A stretch of 64,000 nt of DNA from Tritrichomonas musculus (Eukaryota > Parabasalia > Tritrichomonadida > Tritrichomonadidae). The notes beneath the pieces were generated by a model. It ran no database searches and was not told the origin of the DNA. It worked only from the letters and a program-made list of their open reading frames with translations. Below, in pieces: positions 19,459-29,230 of this stretch; position 1 is the stretch's first letter; every line of letters starts with the position of its first letter. A program made the translations under genes and the position numbers. The stretch is taken from assembly GCA_039105265.1 (NCBI GenBank), contig JAPFFF010000057.1, forward strand, positions 558,001 to 622,000. Direction: 5' to 3'.

Positions 19459-21990
19459 TCACGATTTGAATAATGCTAGTGTATGTTCATTTATTTTTGC
19501 ACTTACTTTTCCAACTATTGATTGCTGAATGCGTAAAGTCATAGCATAATCCTCATCTAAGATCCTGCCATCATACAACAGCACATCTCCTACAGCATAA
19601 ATGTTAGCATCGTCAACATAGAAAAGGTAGTCTCCATGTGTAGCAAAAGTTATATTACCGTTTTCTTCATCCACATTAGTAACAACACCAACAAACTCTT
19701 TCCATGATCCATCTATGACTACAGAACATATACAATCAGTACTGTCTGTTGCTGATGATGAAATCCAAACACAGCTTCGTCGCGAGGGCTCGCAGCTACT
19801 GGCATTCTCTCTCTTGTACACATGACCTGACATAAACACAGGCTTTCCAACTTTGAAGTCAGATATTTCTTCCCCAGCTTCTATAGGTGCGAGATGTGTA
19901 ATAGTTGTGCTGTTTCCATATTCCTTCAACATTGATTCATAAACAACAGGATCATGAGGGTTATAATCTACCTTTTTTGTCAATTCATGATCTATAATTT
20001 TTGTGGAGTACACAGTTTTTGACTCGGATGCTGGTTCATTAACAATGTAGAATTCCTTTACTTTTAATGAGGTTGTTCCGTAATAGTCATCAGATATAAC
20101 AGTATCAGACACCCAGAATGTATCAAATGAGTCACTTCTGATTTCGTAAATTCCTGGATCCATAGGTTCGAAACTAGTACTGAAGCCTTTATATTTCTTA
20201 GTTCCATCAGCATTGGTAGCATCAATATATACATTGAAAGCATCAATATTTGCATCGAAAGCATCGTATAGCACGTTAATGTCTTTAACACAGTATTTCT
20301 CATTTTTGATTTCTATCTCAATTGGTGTCATCTTGTCAAAATCAATATTGATAACATTTGTTTTTGCATTTTCTACATCAGTTTTGAGTGCATAAGGTTC
20401 GAGATCAACAGTAGGAATATCAGTCTTGAGTGCATAAGGTTCGAGATCAACAGTAGGAATATCACTTTTCAGAGCACAATCACTATTACGTACTTCTTCA
20501 AGATAATTTTCTGGAATATAACACTCTCTGCCTTTATAAGTTGATTTCACTAATTTTTCGTTAATACGGTACTCAAAAGCGTAAGAAATAAGATCATACA
20601 TGCTATCATGTATATACAATATTTTTAGGTTACGACAATTATAAAACATACTTTCACACGACTGAGACATGGCTGTTATGATTAAGTTTGAAATATCTAT
20701 AACTTCTAAAACTATACAGGCCATAAATATACTTCCAATCTTTTCCACATTCCTCGAATAGAACATAGATAAATCAACTTCCTTTAGTTTACGACATTCT
20801 ATAAACATCCAATCGAAATACTTACATAAATTATTACTATATCTCTTATCAAATTTTATAGTCTCTAGGTTATTACACTTATTTGCAAAATCTGAGCAAA
20901 TTGTAACATTAGAAATATCAAAGTTAGTGAAATCTATATGAATTACAGTTTTAGAACAATTTCCGAATGAATACAAAGAAGTTATATCTCTACCATTGAA
21001 ATCAGTAGCAACAGAGATACTTGAAGGACAATTAGCGTTAAGCTGAATTTTACCAAACTTGACAACCTTATCATTGTAAACTATACTTGGAATAAACTTT
21101 GTTAACTTCGCTACTGTTTCTAGAGTTGTGATTCTACCATTACTAACATTATAAGTATAATCGCCATAAGTAAAAACATTTTTTGTGATAGTCTTTACAA
21201 ACAATATTGTAGTTTCACTCTCTACATTACACTTGATATAGCCAACTTTGTCACTCTCATAAGCAACATAATCAGCTGTATCTTCTATTTTTACATATAC
21301 TTCTTTGTCATTTATGCTTACATTATGTGAAACAGTGAAAGAGGTAGAAGTTCCATCTTCAAACACAGCCTTTATAGCTAGAGTGCAATCTTTCCTGTTA
21401 TATATTTCATTCTTTTCTTGGTCATACGCTAATAATTTATCTTCAACCAGTTTTACAGTAGGCACAGCAACATCATTAGTGGTATCATGTTGTGAGTTTA
21501 TTATTGTTGGTAATTCAGTTTTGAGTGCATAAGGAGTAAGATCAACAGTAGGGATATCAGTTTTGAGTGCATACTTCTCTTCGGCAACTTCTTTGGTCTC
21601 ATACTTATTAAACTCATATGCTAGTTCATCTTCGTCAACAAATTTCTCTTCTACTTGTGCAGCGGTATAATGATCTTCTGCTAATTCAGTTTTTAGAACA
21701 TATGGACTCAAATCTACTGTAACAATCTCATCTTTCTTCACATATGGAGTAAGGTCTGGTATTTCATCTTTCTTGGCATATATGGTCATGTCTTTATTTT
21801 CAACAGCTGCGATTCTCTCTTCATGATTTACAAGCTGTGATTTTATAGAAATTCCTCCAAGAATCATATCTCCATCAACAATAACATCATCTTTAACATA
21901 TATAGATTCATAGTCAGTGTTGTTGTTTCCAGAATTGCTACATACAAAGGCACCATCCTCAACATTTTTCTTTGTTAGTATTCCTGTCAT
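19459..21990 (-). CDS. Polinton fibre-like protein with BspA/DUF285-type repeats
   Basis: A protein of about 844 residues from the ATG at 21990. The frame is open to 22047, and the extra codons would add a hydrophobic helix, so the start is uncertain. Residues 50-170 hold repeats of the type YALKTDIPTVDLTPY, which recur in the middle and look like a trimeric fibre or coiled shaft. A central block (FTNFDISNVTICSDFANKCNNLE and neighbours) follows the DUF285/BspA leucine-rich pattern seen in bacterial and trichomonad surface proteins. The C-terminal part looks like a globular knob. A role in attachment is inferred from the architecture only. Confidence 0.7.
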   Translation of the reverse strand: MTGILTKKNVEDGAFVCSNSGNNNTDYESIYVKDDVIVDGDMILGGISIKSQLVNHEERIAAVENKDMTIYAKKDEIPDLTPYVKKDEIVTVDLSPYVLKTELAEDHYTAAQVEEKFVDEDELAYEFNKYETKEVAEEKYALKTDIPTVDLTPYALKTELPTIINSQHDTTNDVAVPTVKLVEDKLLAYDQEKNEIYNRKDCTLAIKAVFEDGTSTSFTVSHNVSINDKEVYVKIEDTADYVAYESDKVGYIKCNVESETTILFVKTITKNVFTYGDYTYNVSNGRITTLETVAKLTKFIPSIVYNDKVVKFGKIQLNANCPSSISVATDFNGRDITSLYSFGNCSKTVIHIDFTNFDISNVTICSDFANKCNNLETIKFDKRYSNNLCKYFDWMFIECRKLKEVDLSMFYSRNVEKIGSIFMACIVLEVIDISNLIITAMSQSCESMFYNCRNLKILYIHDSMYDLISYAFEYRINEKLVKSTYKGRECYIPENYLEEVRNSDCALKSDIPTVDLEPYALKTDIPTVDLEPYALKTDVENAKTNVINIDFDKMTPIEIEIKNEKYCVKDINVLYDAFDANIDAFNVYIDATNADGTKKYKGFSTSFEPMDPGIYEIRSDSFDTFWVSDTVISDDYYGTTSLKVKEFYIVNEPASESKTVYSTKIIDHELTKKVDYNPHDPVVYESMLKEYGNSTTITHLAPIEAGEEISDFKVGKPVFMSGHVYKRENASSCEPSRRSCVWISSSATDSTDCICSVVIDGSWKEFVGVVTNVDEENGNITFATHGDYLFYVDDANIYAVGDVLLYDGRILDEDYAMTLRIQQSIVGKVSAKINEHTLALFKS

Positions 21991-22047
21991 TTGATATAAA
22001 AAGAAAAGTCCAACAACAACAATACTTACAATAGTGATAACCAACAA

Positions 22048-22696
22048 TGATACTTACAATAGCAACTTACATGAATGATATTCTCATTTCTGATTTTCAT
22101 CAATGCTACCTACAATATTGACTTTCATGAATGATATTTACACATCTGAGAAAGAGAAATGGTAGTGGTAAAAATGAAATCTCAAAAAACTATTCCCTAT
22201 ACTGATTTTCATAATTGCTACCAACAATATTGAAACCTACATGTGATATTCTATTCCAGACTTCCGAGAAACTACTCTCACTATCAAATGACCTCATTTA
22301 ATACTCCTACCGCATACTGATTTTTGATATTTACACTACTAACTCGGAAGGTTTGTCAAGAATAGTAAAACAGAAATTTGATAAGTAGAGTAACAAAACA
22401 GAGAATTGATAAGTAGAGTAACAATTATGAAAATCAGTATTGTAGGTAGCATTGATGAAAATCAGAAATGAGAATAGCAATTATGAAAGTCAGTATTGTA
22501 GGTATCATTGATGAAATGTCAGAAATGAGAGTATCAGAAATGAGAATAGCAATTATGAAAATCAGAAATGAGAGTATCAGAGATGAAGATCAGAAATGAG
22601 AATAACAAAAATAGATGTCAGTATTGCAGGTATCATGTGCGAAAGTCAGTATTGCAGGTATCATTTATGATTATCGAGTGCTTATGTTCGCTTGCT
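22048..22696. repeat. Degenerate repeat field inside the Polinton
   Basis: Interleaved short units, such as ATCAGAAATGAGAATAGC and CAGTATTGTAGGTATCATTG, recur many times in direct and inverted order. No gene is visible. It lies between the starts or ends of two minus-strand genes and could hold promoters. Confidence 0.7.
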
Positions 22697-23029
22697 TCAA
22701 TATTCTAATTTCAGAAATAGTGTAAAGTTGTCAGGCTCAATAATGTTACCATTCGTGTCTGTAAACCATACTTTAAACTGTCTTTTCGTACCTACAAATT
22801 CATATTTTCTATTATCATCAGGAGGTACAACATTAGCATACCACACTAGAGAATCACAATACTCATCTCTCTGTATAAAGCTACAATGAATTTCAGTTTC
22901 GCCATCAAGATATCCTTTACAAGTTGCACGACAGTATTGAAAGGAAATATATCTTTTGTTTAAGCTGCTTGTAAATTCTGATGGTAAATTATTGATGTAG
23001 TCTTTGGTGATGTAGTAAGTTTTGACCAT
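22697..23029 (-). CDS. Polinton small protein, 110 aa
   Basis: It starts at the ATG at 23029 with MVKTYYITKDYINNLP. The body is beta-rich, with two Cys and a C-terminal FTLFLKLEY, a composition compatible with a small jelly-roll or capsid accessory protein. I cannot assign it. It is divergent from the next plus-strand gene. Confidence 0.55.
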   Translation of the reverse strand: MVKTYYITKDYINNLPSEFTSSLNKRYISFQYCRATCKGYLDGETEIHCSFIQRDEYCDSLVWYANVVPPDDNRKYEFVGTKRQFKVWFTDTNGNIIEPDNFTLFLKLEY

Positions 23030-23132
23030 TTTTATGAAAAAGAAAAGAAATTATCGTTGCTTCATTTGTGAGAACCATTTATGTTTTGCAATTTGTGAGA
23101 ACCATTTATGTTATTTTTCTGAAAATTTAAAA

Positions 23133-24482
23133 ATGGAACAGCCGCAACAACAACAACAACAACGACAAGAAATAGATATTGATGATGAACGGTTAAATAA
23201 TTTCGATATAGATACAATTCCACAGCAATTATGGCGCCCACAAGCACAAGTACAAAGAGCACAGTTACCATCACAGTTTGCACCAGGAGCACAGTGGAAC
23301 AAGACGCCTAGAGATAGAGATTTCAAGAGTTATGGACTTCCTAATTACATGGATCCTAGAAATGGCAATGTTCAAGAAATCATGGGCCATACAAATACTG
23401 ATGCTGACTTACTTACAATGTTTAATAAGCTCAATGGTACTGCCATTAAACCAGAAGACATGGATGAACTCTTTGGAACTACAGAACAACAAAGAGCATA
23501 TGCAAGACAGTGGTTAATAAAAGGTATAACAGAAAAGGTCAGCAGCATTAATCCAGGTGGTTTCACTTCTAAAGTTGGTATGGATGATCTTGCAAAATTA
23601 ATCCTAAACATGAAACGTGATATCACTAGAGTAAAACAAGCAATATCTCCAGCAGGTGCAGATCATATGATCAAAAAACATAACTTAAAAGCAAAACCAA
23701 ATGCAAAATGGTTTCTCAACAAAAAAGACCCCAATGGACCAGCAGAAATTACAAACTTGACTGATATCAACAATGATGGAATTCCTGATGTTGTTGTATA
23801 TAATTCAAGAAACCAACCTTTATACGTAAATGGCTACACAACTACAATCTCTAAATTCCCACATGACCTTGCTTACTACCAACAATTCCCACTAAGAAAA
23901 GACAGATCAGGAAATCCTAAGAATAAGTGGATTCGTGAACAATTTCATAACTTACACTATATTGATGATGACAGCAATGATCCTAGAAATATTGGTAATG
24001 TTATGCCAGGCTATAGAGGATTTCCAGATGGTGTTAACACTACTGGCTACTCTGTTCGTAAAGCTAAGAGACTTTCACCATACCAGAGATTCAGGAAATA
24101 CCTTCTCGATAAAGAACTCACACTTAAGTATGCTATTGCTCCAATTCAGAATTTACCAGCAGAAGTTAAATTGCCTATTATTGCTAGAGCTACAGCACAC
24201 TTATGGCAAACAGTATTTATTAATCCTATATTGAACAAATATGGTATAGATGGTAATAATCCTACCGCTGTTGCCAAAGCTAAGAAGGATTGCAGAGATG
24301 AAATTGATGATATTGTGACTGGAAACATAAGTGACTTGTACTACGGAGATACACAAACCAAAACTAACACAAGAAATAACATCATTAATATACTCAAAAC
24401 TACTATCATACAATACTGCCAAGCTAACAACATACCATTTGATCAAAATGCACAACCACCACCACAACGAAGAAGGCAATAA
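23133..24482 (+). CDS. Polinton Q/R-rich virion-type protein, 449 aa
   Basis: The ATG at 23133 (MEQPQQQQQ) is taken as the start. The frame is open upstream through a repeated segment that looks non-coding. After a Q-rich leader come regions rich in N, P and K, a stretch INNDGIPDVVVYNSRNQPLYV that resembles a calcium-loop or beta-hairpin, and a basic C-terminal tail ending QRRRQ. Its position next to the ATPase suggests a virion protein. I do not recognise the family. Confidence 0.6.
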   Translation: MEQPQQQQQQRQEIDIDDERLNNFDIDTIPQQLWRPQAQVQRAQLPSQFAPGAQWNKTPRDRDFKSYGLPNYMDPRNGNVQEIMGHTNTDADLLTMFNKLNGTAIKPEDMDELFGTTEQQRAYARQWLIKGITEKVSSINPGGFTSKVGMDDLAKLILNMKRDITRVKQAISPAGADHMIKKHNLKAKPNAKWFLNKKDPNGPAEITNLTDINNDGIPDVVVYNSRNQPLYVNGYTTTISKFPHDLAYYQQFPLRKDRSGNPKNKWIREQFHNLHYIDDDSNDPRNIGNVMPGYRGFPDGVNTTGYSVRKAKRLSPYQRFRKYLLDKELTLKYAIAPIQNLPAEVKLPIIARATAHLWQTVFINPILNKYGIDGNNPTAVAKAKKDCRDEIDDIVTGNISDLYYGDTQTKTNTRNNIINILKTTIIQYCQANNIPFDQNAQPPPQRRRQ

Positions 24483-24570
24483 GAAGGGAACCATGAATGA
24501 GAGGAACCATAAATGAGAGGAACCATAAATGAGAGGAACCATGAATGAGAAGGGAACCATAAGTGAGAGT
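24483..24570. repeat. Short tandem units GAGAGGAACCATAAAT-type
   Basis: About five imperfect units containing GGAACCAT(A/G)AATGAGA lie between two plus-strand Polinton genes. Confidence 0.75.
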
Positions 24571-24617
24571 TATTTATTTTTGCCGCTACTGTGCTTTCCC
24601 AATTTACCAACAGCAAA

Positions 24618-25427
24618 ATGAGTCTAGAAAAAGTTCATGACATAGTATCACAAGCACTGGAGATAAACAAAAATAACTTATGTGGAAGTAGCATAGATGA
24701 AATCCACAATGATATAGATGTTCGCTACAACTCTGTGAATGTTATAGTAGGAAAACAGTCTATGGGAAAAACTGTGATAGCACTACAGGAAATCATTAAA
24801 ATATCACTTCTAAGTACACACCATTTGTTAATATATGTTACGAAGAACGGAGATGAGAATGATAAGAGTTGGCAGTCACTGAAGACGTTCATTCAAATTC
24901 CATATATAGTAGTAAGTGAGAAAAATTGTAAGGATGCCATTCAAGAATTAATCTCTGCTAAAAACTTGTACTATATGATAAAGAGAGAGAATTTAGAGGA
25001 AAAAATAGATGATGGGCAGATGGAGGATATGTTTCAAGTGTTACACGTTCATGACTTCAGCAAAGACACCCTACATACTCTTATACTCTTTGATGATATA
25101 GCAAATTCAAAATTGTTCGCGGCACCAGAATCATATTTCTCACAACAACTACGACGCTGCAGACACACAAACATATCTTACTTCTTGCTGATTCAATCAT
25201 GGAAAGGCCTCGCACCGCATATCAAGAACGAGATCACAACATTATTTATCTTCCCATGCTTCAACAAACAGCAACTCCACTTCATATATTCACAGTCCGC
25301 GAGTAACTTAACTTTTGATGAATTCTATGATATGTACAAAACTATGTCAGAAATGAAAAATAAACGTCCTTATATGATAGTACATGTGACAGAAGGAGGA
25401 GAAACTATGGTGCGCGCACATTCATGA
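24618..25427 (+). CDS. Polinton FtsK/HerA-type packaging ATPase
   Basis: A 269-residue protein from the ATG at 24618. Walker A is GKQSMGKT near residue 48. A Walker B-like strand reads LILFDDI, and an Arg/Gln-rich stretch (QQLRRCRHTNISYFLLIQS) follows at the sensor position. The length and motif spacing fit the genome-packaging ATPases of Polintons and related double-jelly-roll viruses. Confidence 0.88.
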   Translation: MSLEKVHDIVSQALEINKNNLCGSSIDEIHNDIDVRYNSVNVIVGKQSMGKTVIALQEIIKISLLSTHHLLIYVTKNGDENDKSWQSLKTFIQIPYIVVSEKNCKDAIQELISAKNLYYMIKRENLEEKIDDGQMEDMFQVLHVHDFSKDTLHTLILFDDIANSKLFAAPESYFSQQLRRCRHTNISYFLLIQSWKGLAPHIKNEITTLFIFPCFNKQQLHFIYSQSASNLTFDEFYDMYKTMSEMKNKRPYMIVHVTEGGETMVRAHS

Positions 25428-25778
25428 TTTATCTTGTGGAGGATTTAAGAATTGTATGATCCTGTTTATTGTCTCTTTCATTTGGCGTATCTCTTCTTGT
25501 ACATTCATTTCTGGTTCCTCCTCGTGCTTCTTCTCCTCGTGCTTCTTCAACATTAAAACATCTTTAATTTTGGTAATTCTGTAACCTTTGATGTGGTAGA
25601 GCTTGTTGAGTTTGTGAGTTGTGGTGCTGTCTATTTCTTCTTTATGCTTGTTGTAGAATAAGTTGAACTCATCTGGGGAATCAAACTCTTTGATATAATT
25701 TGTGATAGGTTGGAGTATTTTAATTTCTGACATCTTTAATACGAACAAAAATGATAATAACAAATGTTCTTCTTTCAT
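25422..25778 (-). CDS. Polinton small coiled-coil protein
   Basis: A 118-residue frame that starts at the ATG at 25778, or at an internal ATG at 25733 (MSEIKILQ). The C-terminal half is a charged helix (KKHEEEPEMNVQEEIRQ) suggestive of a coiled coil. It overlaps the ATPase end by 6 bases on the opposite strand. The function is not recognised. Confidence 0.55.
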   Translation of the reverse strand: MKEEHLLLSFLFVLKMSEIKILQPITNYIKEFDSPDEFNLFYNKHKEEIDSTTTHKLNKLYHIKGYRITKIKDVLMLKKHEEKKHEEEPEMNVQEEIRQMKETINRIIQFLNPPQDKS

Positions 25779-25890
25779 GTTTAATCATAGTTGAGTTTTT
25801 ACGATTGTGTGTGGAAATTTATTCTGTACTCCCTGATGAAGATCCGCCACTAGATGAAGAAGTGAGAAAAAAATTGTACTGCTGATATGG

Positions 25891-26006
25891 AAAAACATTA
25901 ATGAGATGACAGATTGTGCAAAAACATTGATGAGATGACAGATTGTGCAAAAACATTAATGAGATGACAGATTGTGCAAAAACATTAGTGAGGTGACGGA
26001 TTGTGT
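25891..26006. repeat. Four 29-bp tandem units inside the Polinton
   Basis: Four near-identical units contain CATTAATGAGATGACAGATT, the last one diverged. They lie in the gap between two minus-strand small genes. Confidence 0.9.
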
Positions 26007-26046
26007 TATTTATTTTTGAGTGATAGAAGTCAGTCGGAATTCAGAC

Positions 26047-26301
26047 CTACTTCAACATAGGGACATCAAATCTGTTTACATTTCTGACCCCAATTGCATT
26101 TGTTCCGCTGCTATTTTTGTCTCCATTTACCCAAGAATCTGCTTTGTCTGCAAAATTGCCTATAGTATTGAGAACATTTCCGACTGTACCACCGAAGACT
26201 GGAGCTACTGCTTTTGCTACTTTGGATACTATTGGTGCTGCTTTACTTACGACATTTTTAACGCCTTTTGCTATCTTTTTGAAGAAACTTCCGAAAGCCA
26301 T
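26047..26301 (-). CDS. Polinton pVI-like small amphipathic protein
   Basis: An 84-residue protein from the ATG at 26301. It begins MAFGSFFKKIAKGVKNVV, an amphipathic cationic helix, followed by an Ala/Val/Gly-rich segment. This resembles the membrane-active leader of adenovirus protein VI and the small proteins placed next to capsid genes in Polintons. It is divergent from the capsid candidate 42 bases away. Confidence 0.6.
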   Translation of the reverse strand: MAFGSFFKKIAKGVKNVVSKAAPIVSKVAKAVAPVFGGTVGNVLNTIGNFADKADSWVNGDKNSSGTNAIGVRNVNRFDVPMLK

Positions 26302-26343
26302 GATTTTGAATTCGTGGAAAAAGATACTTTTTTTGAAACTGAA

Positions 26344-28272
26344 ATGACATACTACAACGCTCAAACCAAGAATTTAGGAAATGATGAAGGTGACGTACTC
26401 GGGTTCTTCCAAAATAAGATGCGCAATTTAATACAGAAAAACGGTGGCGACAATTCTTTCTCATTCATTATGGAAGAGTTTAAAGACAAAGACGCTCCAC
26501 TCCCTGTTGGAACCAAGACCAGAATCAAGCTCACACATTCAGGACACACAATAACACAAATAGAAAAATCATTCTCAACTATACTCCTCGACTTCAGAAT
26601 TAAATTGTCAGACCCTATAGATGTTTCAGCAGATAAGAACAAACTCATGAAAATCTTCGTAGGCTTCAAAAATGCTGTGGAATTCTATGAGGACTGTAGA
26701 TTCTGGATAAATGACAAACTCCTCTCTGCATACAGGCAAGATGAACTACAAAGGGAATCATTTGCGTATAACAGTATCAAGCCTAGAGATGCCAAAGCTT
26801 CTAGTAAATTCAGTCATAGTATCTGGGAAAACGTTGCACAATACTCACCATCTGTCTGTGGAACCTACATTGATTTAGTAGACATTGCTGATGGACAGCC
26901 ACATACATTCACTATTGAACTCACAATTCCATTTACAGATCAACTTGTACTTCAGGCTTGGCAACTCTACCCTAATGCTATCTGTGGTGAAATAGAAGAG
27001 GAAGTCAAAACAAGTCTTCGCGCAATGGTCTGGTGTCAAGTAAATCCAAATATTGTAAAAGAAACATTGCAGTTCTTGGAGGATAAAGAAATTACAGAAC
27101 AAATTCCAGCAGTAGTTCCAATCTCACGCAAGTTCACACAAGTAGGTAGACCATCAAATATAGTCGTTCATTACTCAGAAAAGCCAGCATCAAATCAAGT
27201 CTTACACATTAAGTACCAAAGACTACACGCAGGAAAAGCTTACACAGATACAGATCCAGCAAGTAGGGCAGACACACATAATGATGAAGCAGAACCTTTG
27301 ACGATAGACTTCCATTATACAGAAGCCGACTACACTAAATATGGAGTAACAAAGGACGACATCAATAAAGCTTCATTTGCGATTATGATAGCTGCTGCCA
27401 ATCCTGATTATGTTCTCAATGCTGGAGATGATGTGAAAATCATAAGTGAAGAAGTAGAAGGTGCTTTAATTACTGATGTTAAGAAGAGCGACGACAATAT
27501 CAACCTCAGTGTTGGAAAAATCACCCTTGATGTCCTCGGTGGCACAATACAATTGGGACGTAGCAACTTGGCAGGATTTGGACTAAAAGAAGAAACATAT
27601 CAAGGTTTAGTTCGAGAATTACAAACACCATTGCTAGTACCTGCGCAAGAACTAACTCGAGAAATCTTTGAGGGAAGCGCAAAGGTAAATGGACTTGAAA
27701 TCTCTAAGTCTGTACCTCTTCGTAACGCCACTAACATTACCATGATGTTTCCAAAATCGCCGGCAGACATCACCTGCTTTGATAATATTATGTACAGAAA
27801 TGTTCAGCTCATCGTAAATAAAAGAACATACCCAGATACTGAATTCAGTGATACGTGTGCAGCAAGGTTCTACCAACATCAACTTATTGCAAATGAACTC
27901 GACGGAACTTTAGAAGCAACCCAAGAATTTGAGGACTCCTTCACGCAACCTCTTAATGATCCTGTTACTGGAAAACGTTATACCAATTGCAGGAGTGATG
28001 GTACTTCTTTTGGTATCAATTTCCAAATGGAGAGAAGTAATGCTGGCTATGTCTTTGATGGTATCGATACGGGCTCAACATCTATTACAGTCACATTTAG
28101 AGGACAACCAATGTACCAAGGAGAGAACGACACATACTTTATACCAGACCCTGACTATCCAGATCAACACCCACCTGCACCAGAAGCTTGGATTTGCAGC
28201 GATACATACTGGACCTGGAGCACAAATGGTGTAGAGTATTATGCTGTAGGTGTCCCTGCTGGATATGAGTAA
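26344..28272 (+). CDS. Polinton major capsid protein candidate
   Basis: A protein of about 642 residues from the ATG at 26344; the frame is open further upstream but overlaps the divergent small gene. Length, beta-rich composition, position beside the packaging ATPase and pVI-like gene, and a C-terminal aromatic-rich end (WICSDTYWTWSTNGVEYYAV) fit a double-jelly-roll major capsid protein. The fold is inferred from context, not from a motif. Confidence 0.7.
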   Translation: MTYYNAQTKNLGNDEGDVLGFFQNKMRNLIQKNGGDNSFSFIMEEFKDKDAPLPVGTKTRIKLTHSGHTITQIEKSFSTILLDFRIKLSDPIDVSADKNKLMKIFVGFKNAVEFYEDCRFWINDKLLSAYRQDELQRESFAYNSIKPRDAKASSKFSHSIWENVAQYSPSVCGTYIDLVDIADGQPHTFTIELTIPFTDQLVLQAWQLYPNAICGEIEEEVKTSLRAMVWCQVNPNIVKETLQFLEDKEITEQIPAVVPISRKFTQVGRPSNIVVHYSEKPASNQVLHIKYQRLHAGKAYTDTDPASRADTHNDEAEPLTIDFHYTEADYTKYGVTKDDINKASFAIMIAAANPDYVLNAGDDVKIISEEVEGALITDVKKSDDNINLSVGKITLDVLGGTIQLGRSNLAGFGLKEETYQGLVRELQTPLLVPAQELTREIFEGSAKVNGLEISKSVPLRNATNITMMFPKSPADITCFDNIMYRNVQLIVNKRTYPDTEFSDTCAARFYQHQLIANELDGTLEATQEFEDSFTQPLNDPVTGKRYTNCRSDGTSFGINFQMERSNAGYVFDGIDTGSTSITVTFRGQPMYQGENDTYFIPDPDYPDQHPPAPEAWICSDTYWTWSTNGVEYYAVGVPAGYE

Positions 28273-28357
28273 GTGGTGGAATCTCATTAATGTTGACTTT
28301 TGATGATTTTTATTTTTGTTTAATTATTTTTGAATTTTATCTCATGTACAAAAATAG

Positions 28358-28876
28358 ATGACAACAGAAATGACAAACTCACGAATAACAATAACACCGA
28401 AGAACATTGAGAAGTATAACATTTATTGGAATTATAGATGCTTATCACCAACTGCAATCATGAATGTATTAAAGCAGAACTTCCCCTCTCGTTATTTCAA
28501 CACTGAATCCACCACTCATGTTTTCATAAATAAACATTCAACGATGCCAGATCATTTTGCTAAACCTAATCGTGATAGTTGTAATGTAGAAGTAAGTTGT
28601 ATCTCATTGTCTAATCATGAAATTATTTCCAATCATGAGGTATCAATGCTGTTTAATTGTGGAATGTTATTCATTAGAGTTACGAAGAGTGAAAAGTGGA
28701 TGCGAAAATATGGTATGTCATATGTTATAATCAACAATCAAATCACTGAAACGGAATCATTTTCGTACTATCCATCAAGCTATTCCAATATGTTGAAACC
28801 ACCAACAGAAAAAGAAATACGAGAACAAAAAGAAAAGAGAAGTTTTAATATAGTCCTTAATCATATTCAACCGTGA
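28358..28876 (+). CDS. Polinton unassigned protein, 172 aa
   Basis: It starts at the ATG at 28358 and ends just before the right TIR. The sequence is mixed alpha/beta, with several Cys and His in the middle and a charged C-terminal helix (PPTEKEIREQKEKRSF). No motif is recognised. Confidence 0.55.
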   Translation: MTTEMTNSRITITPKNIEKYNIYWNYRCLSPTAIMNVLKQNFPSRYFNTESTTHVFINKHSTMPDHFAKPNRDSCNVEVSCISLSNHEIISNHEVSMLFNCGMLFIRVTKSEKWMRKYGMSYVIINNQITETESFSYYPSSYSNMLKPPTEKEIREQKEKRSFNIVLNHIQP

Positions 28877-28883
28877 AACATAT

Positions 28884-29223
28884 AAATGAGAATTATTTTT
28901 ATGCACAATACAGGGTCCGAAATCACCTACCTTTAATTACATATGAAAACACTAATGAAAACCCCGCACAAGTTCATCAATTTATCTCGCATATGTAATT
29001 CGATAAAATGGCGATCATCAAAAAAGTTTTCAATGACGTTGATTTTGATTTTGAAAACGGTCCTGAGCATTGTTTTTGAGAAATCACGCCTATTGAAGAT
29101 AATATTGGAGAAAGATATAAGAATTGTATCGAAGGTTTAACAGTTGTACTTGCGCTAGGCGGACGACGTTAAAAAGGGGGAGTGAGGACTTCGGTCCGAA
29201 ATCACCCTTTTTATCATACTACT
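28884..29223. repeat. Polinton right terminal inverted repeat
   Basis: The 340-base inverted copy of 12900-13239. It ends ATCATACTACT, followed by host GGAAAA, matching the GGAAAA left of the element. Confidence 0.93.
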
Positions 29224-29230
29224 GGAAAAG

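Larger units (their letters stand above)
12900..29223. mobile_element. Polinton/Maverick element, about 16.3 kb, looks whole
   Basis: A Polinton (Maverick) bounded by 340-bp terminal inverted repeats that start AGTAGTATGAT, with a host ggaaa(a) on both sides as a 5-6 bp target duplication. Polintons are known to make 6-bp duplications. Parts in order: protein-primed family B DNA polymerase (+), retroviral-type integrase (-), small basic protein (+), unassigned protein (+), fibre-like protein (-), small protein (-), Q/R-rich protein (+), packaging ATPase (+), small coiled-coil protein (-), pVI-like protein (-), major capsid candidate (+), unassigned protein (+). I did not recognise an adenain-like protease. 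The TIRs differ at about three positions, so it is young. No break was noticed in the recognisable frames. Confidence 0.93.
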
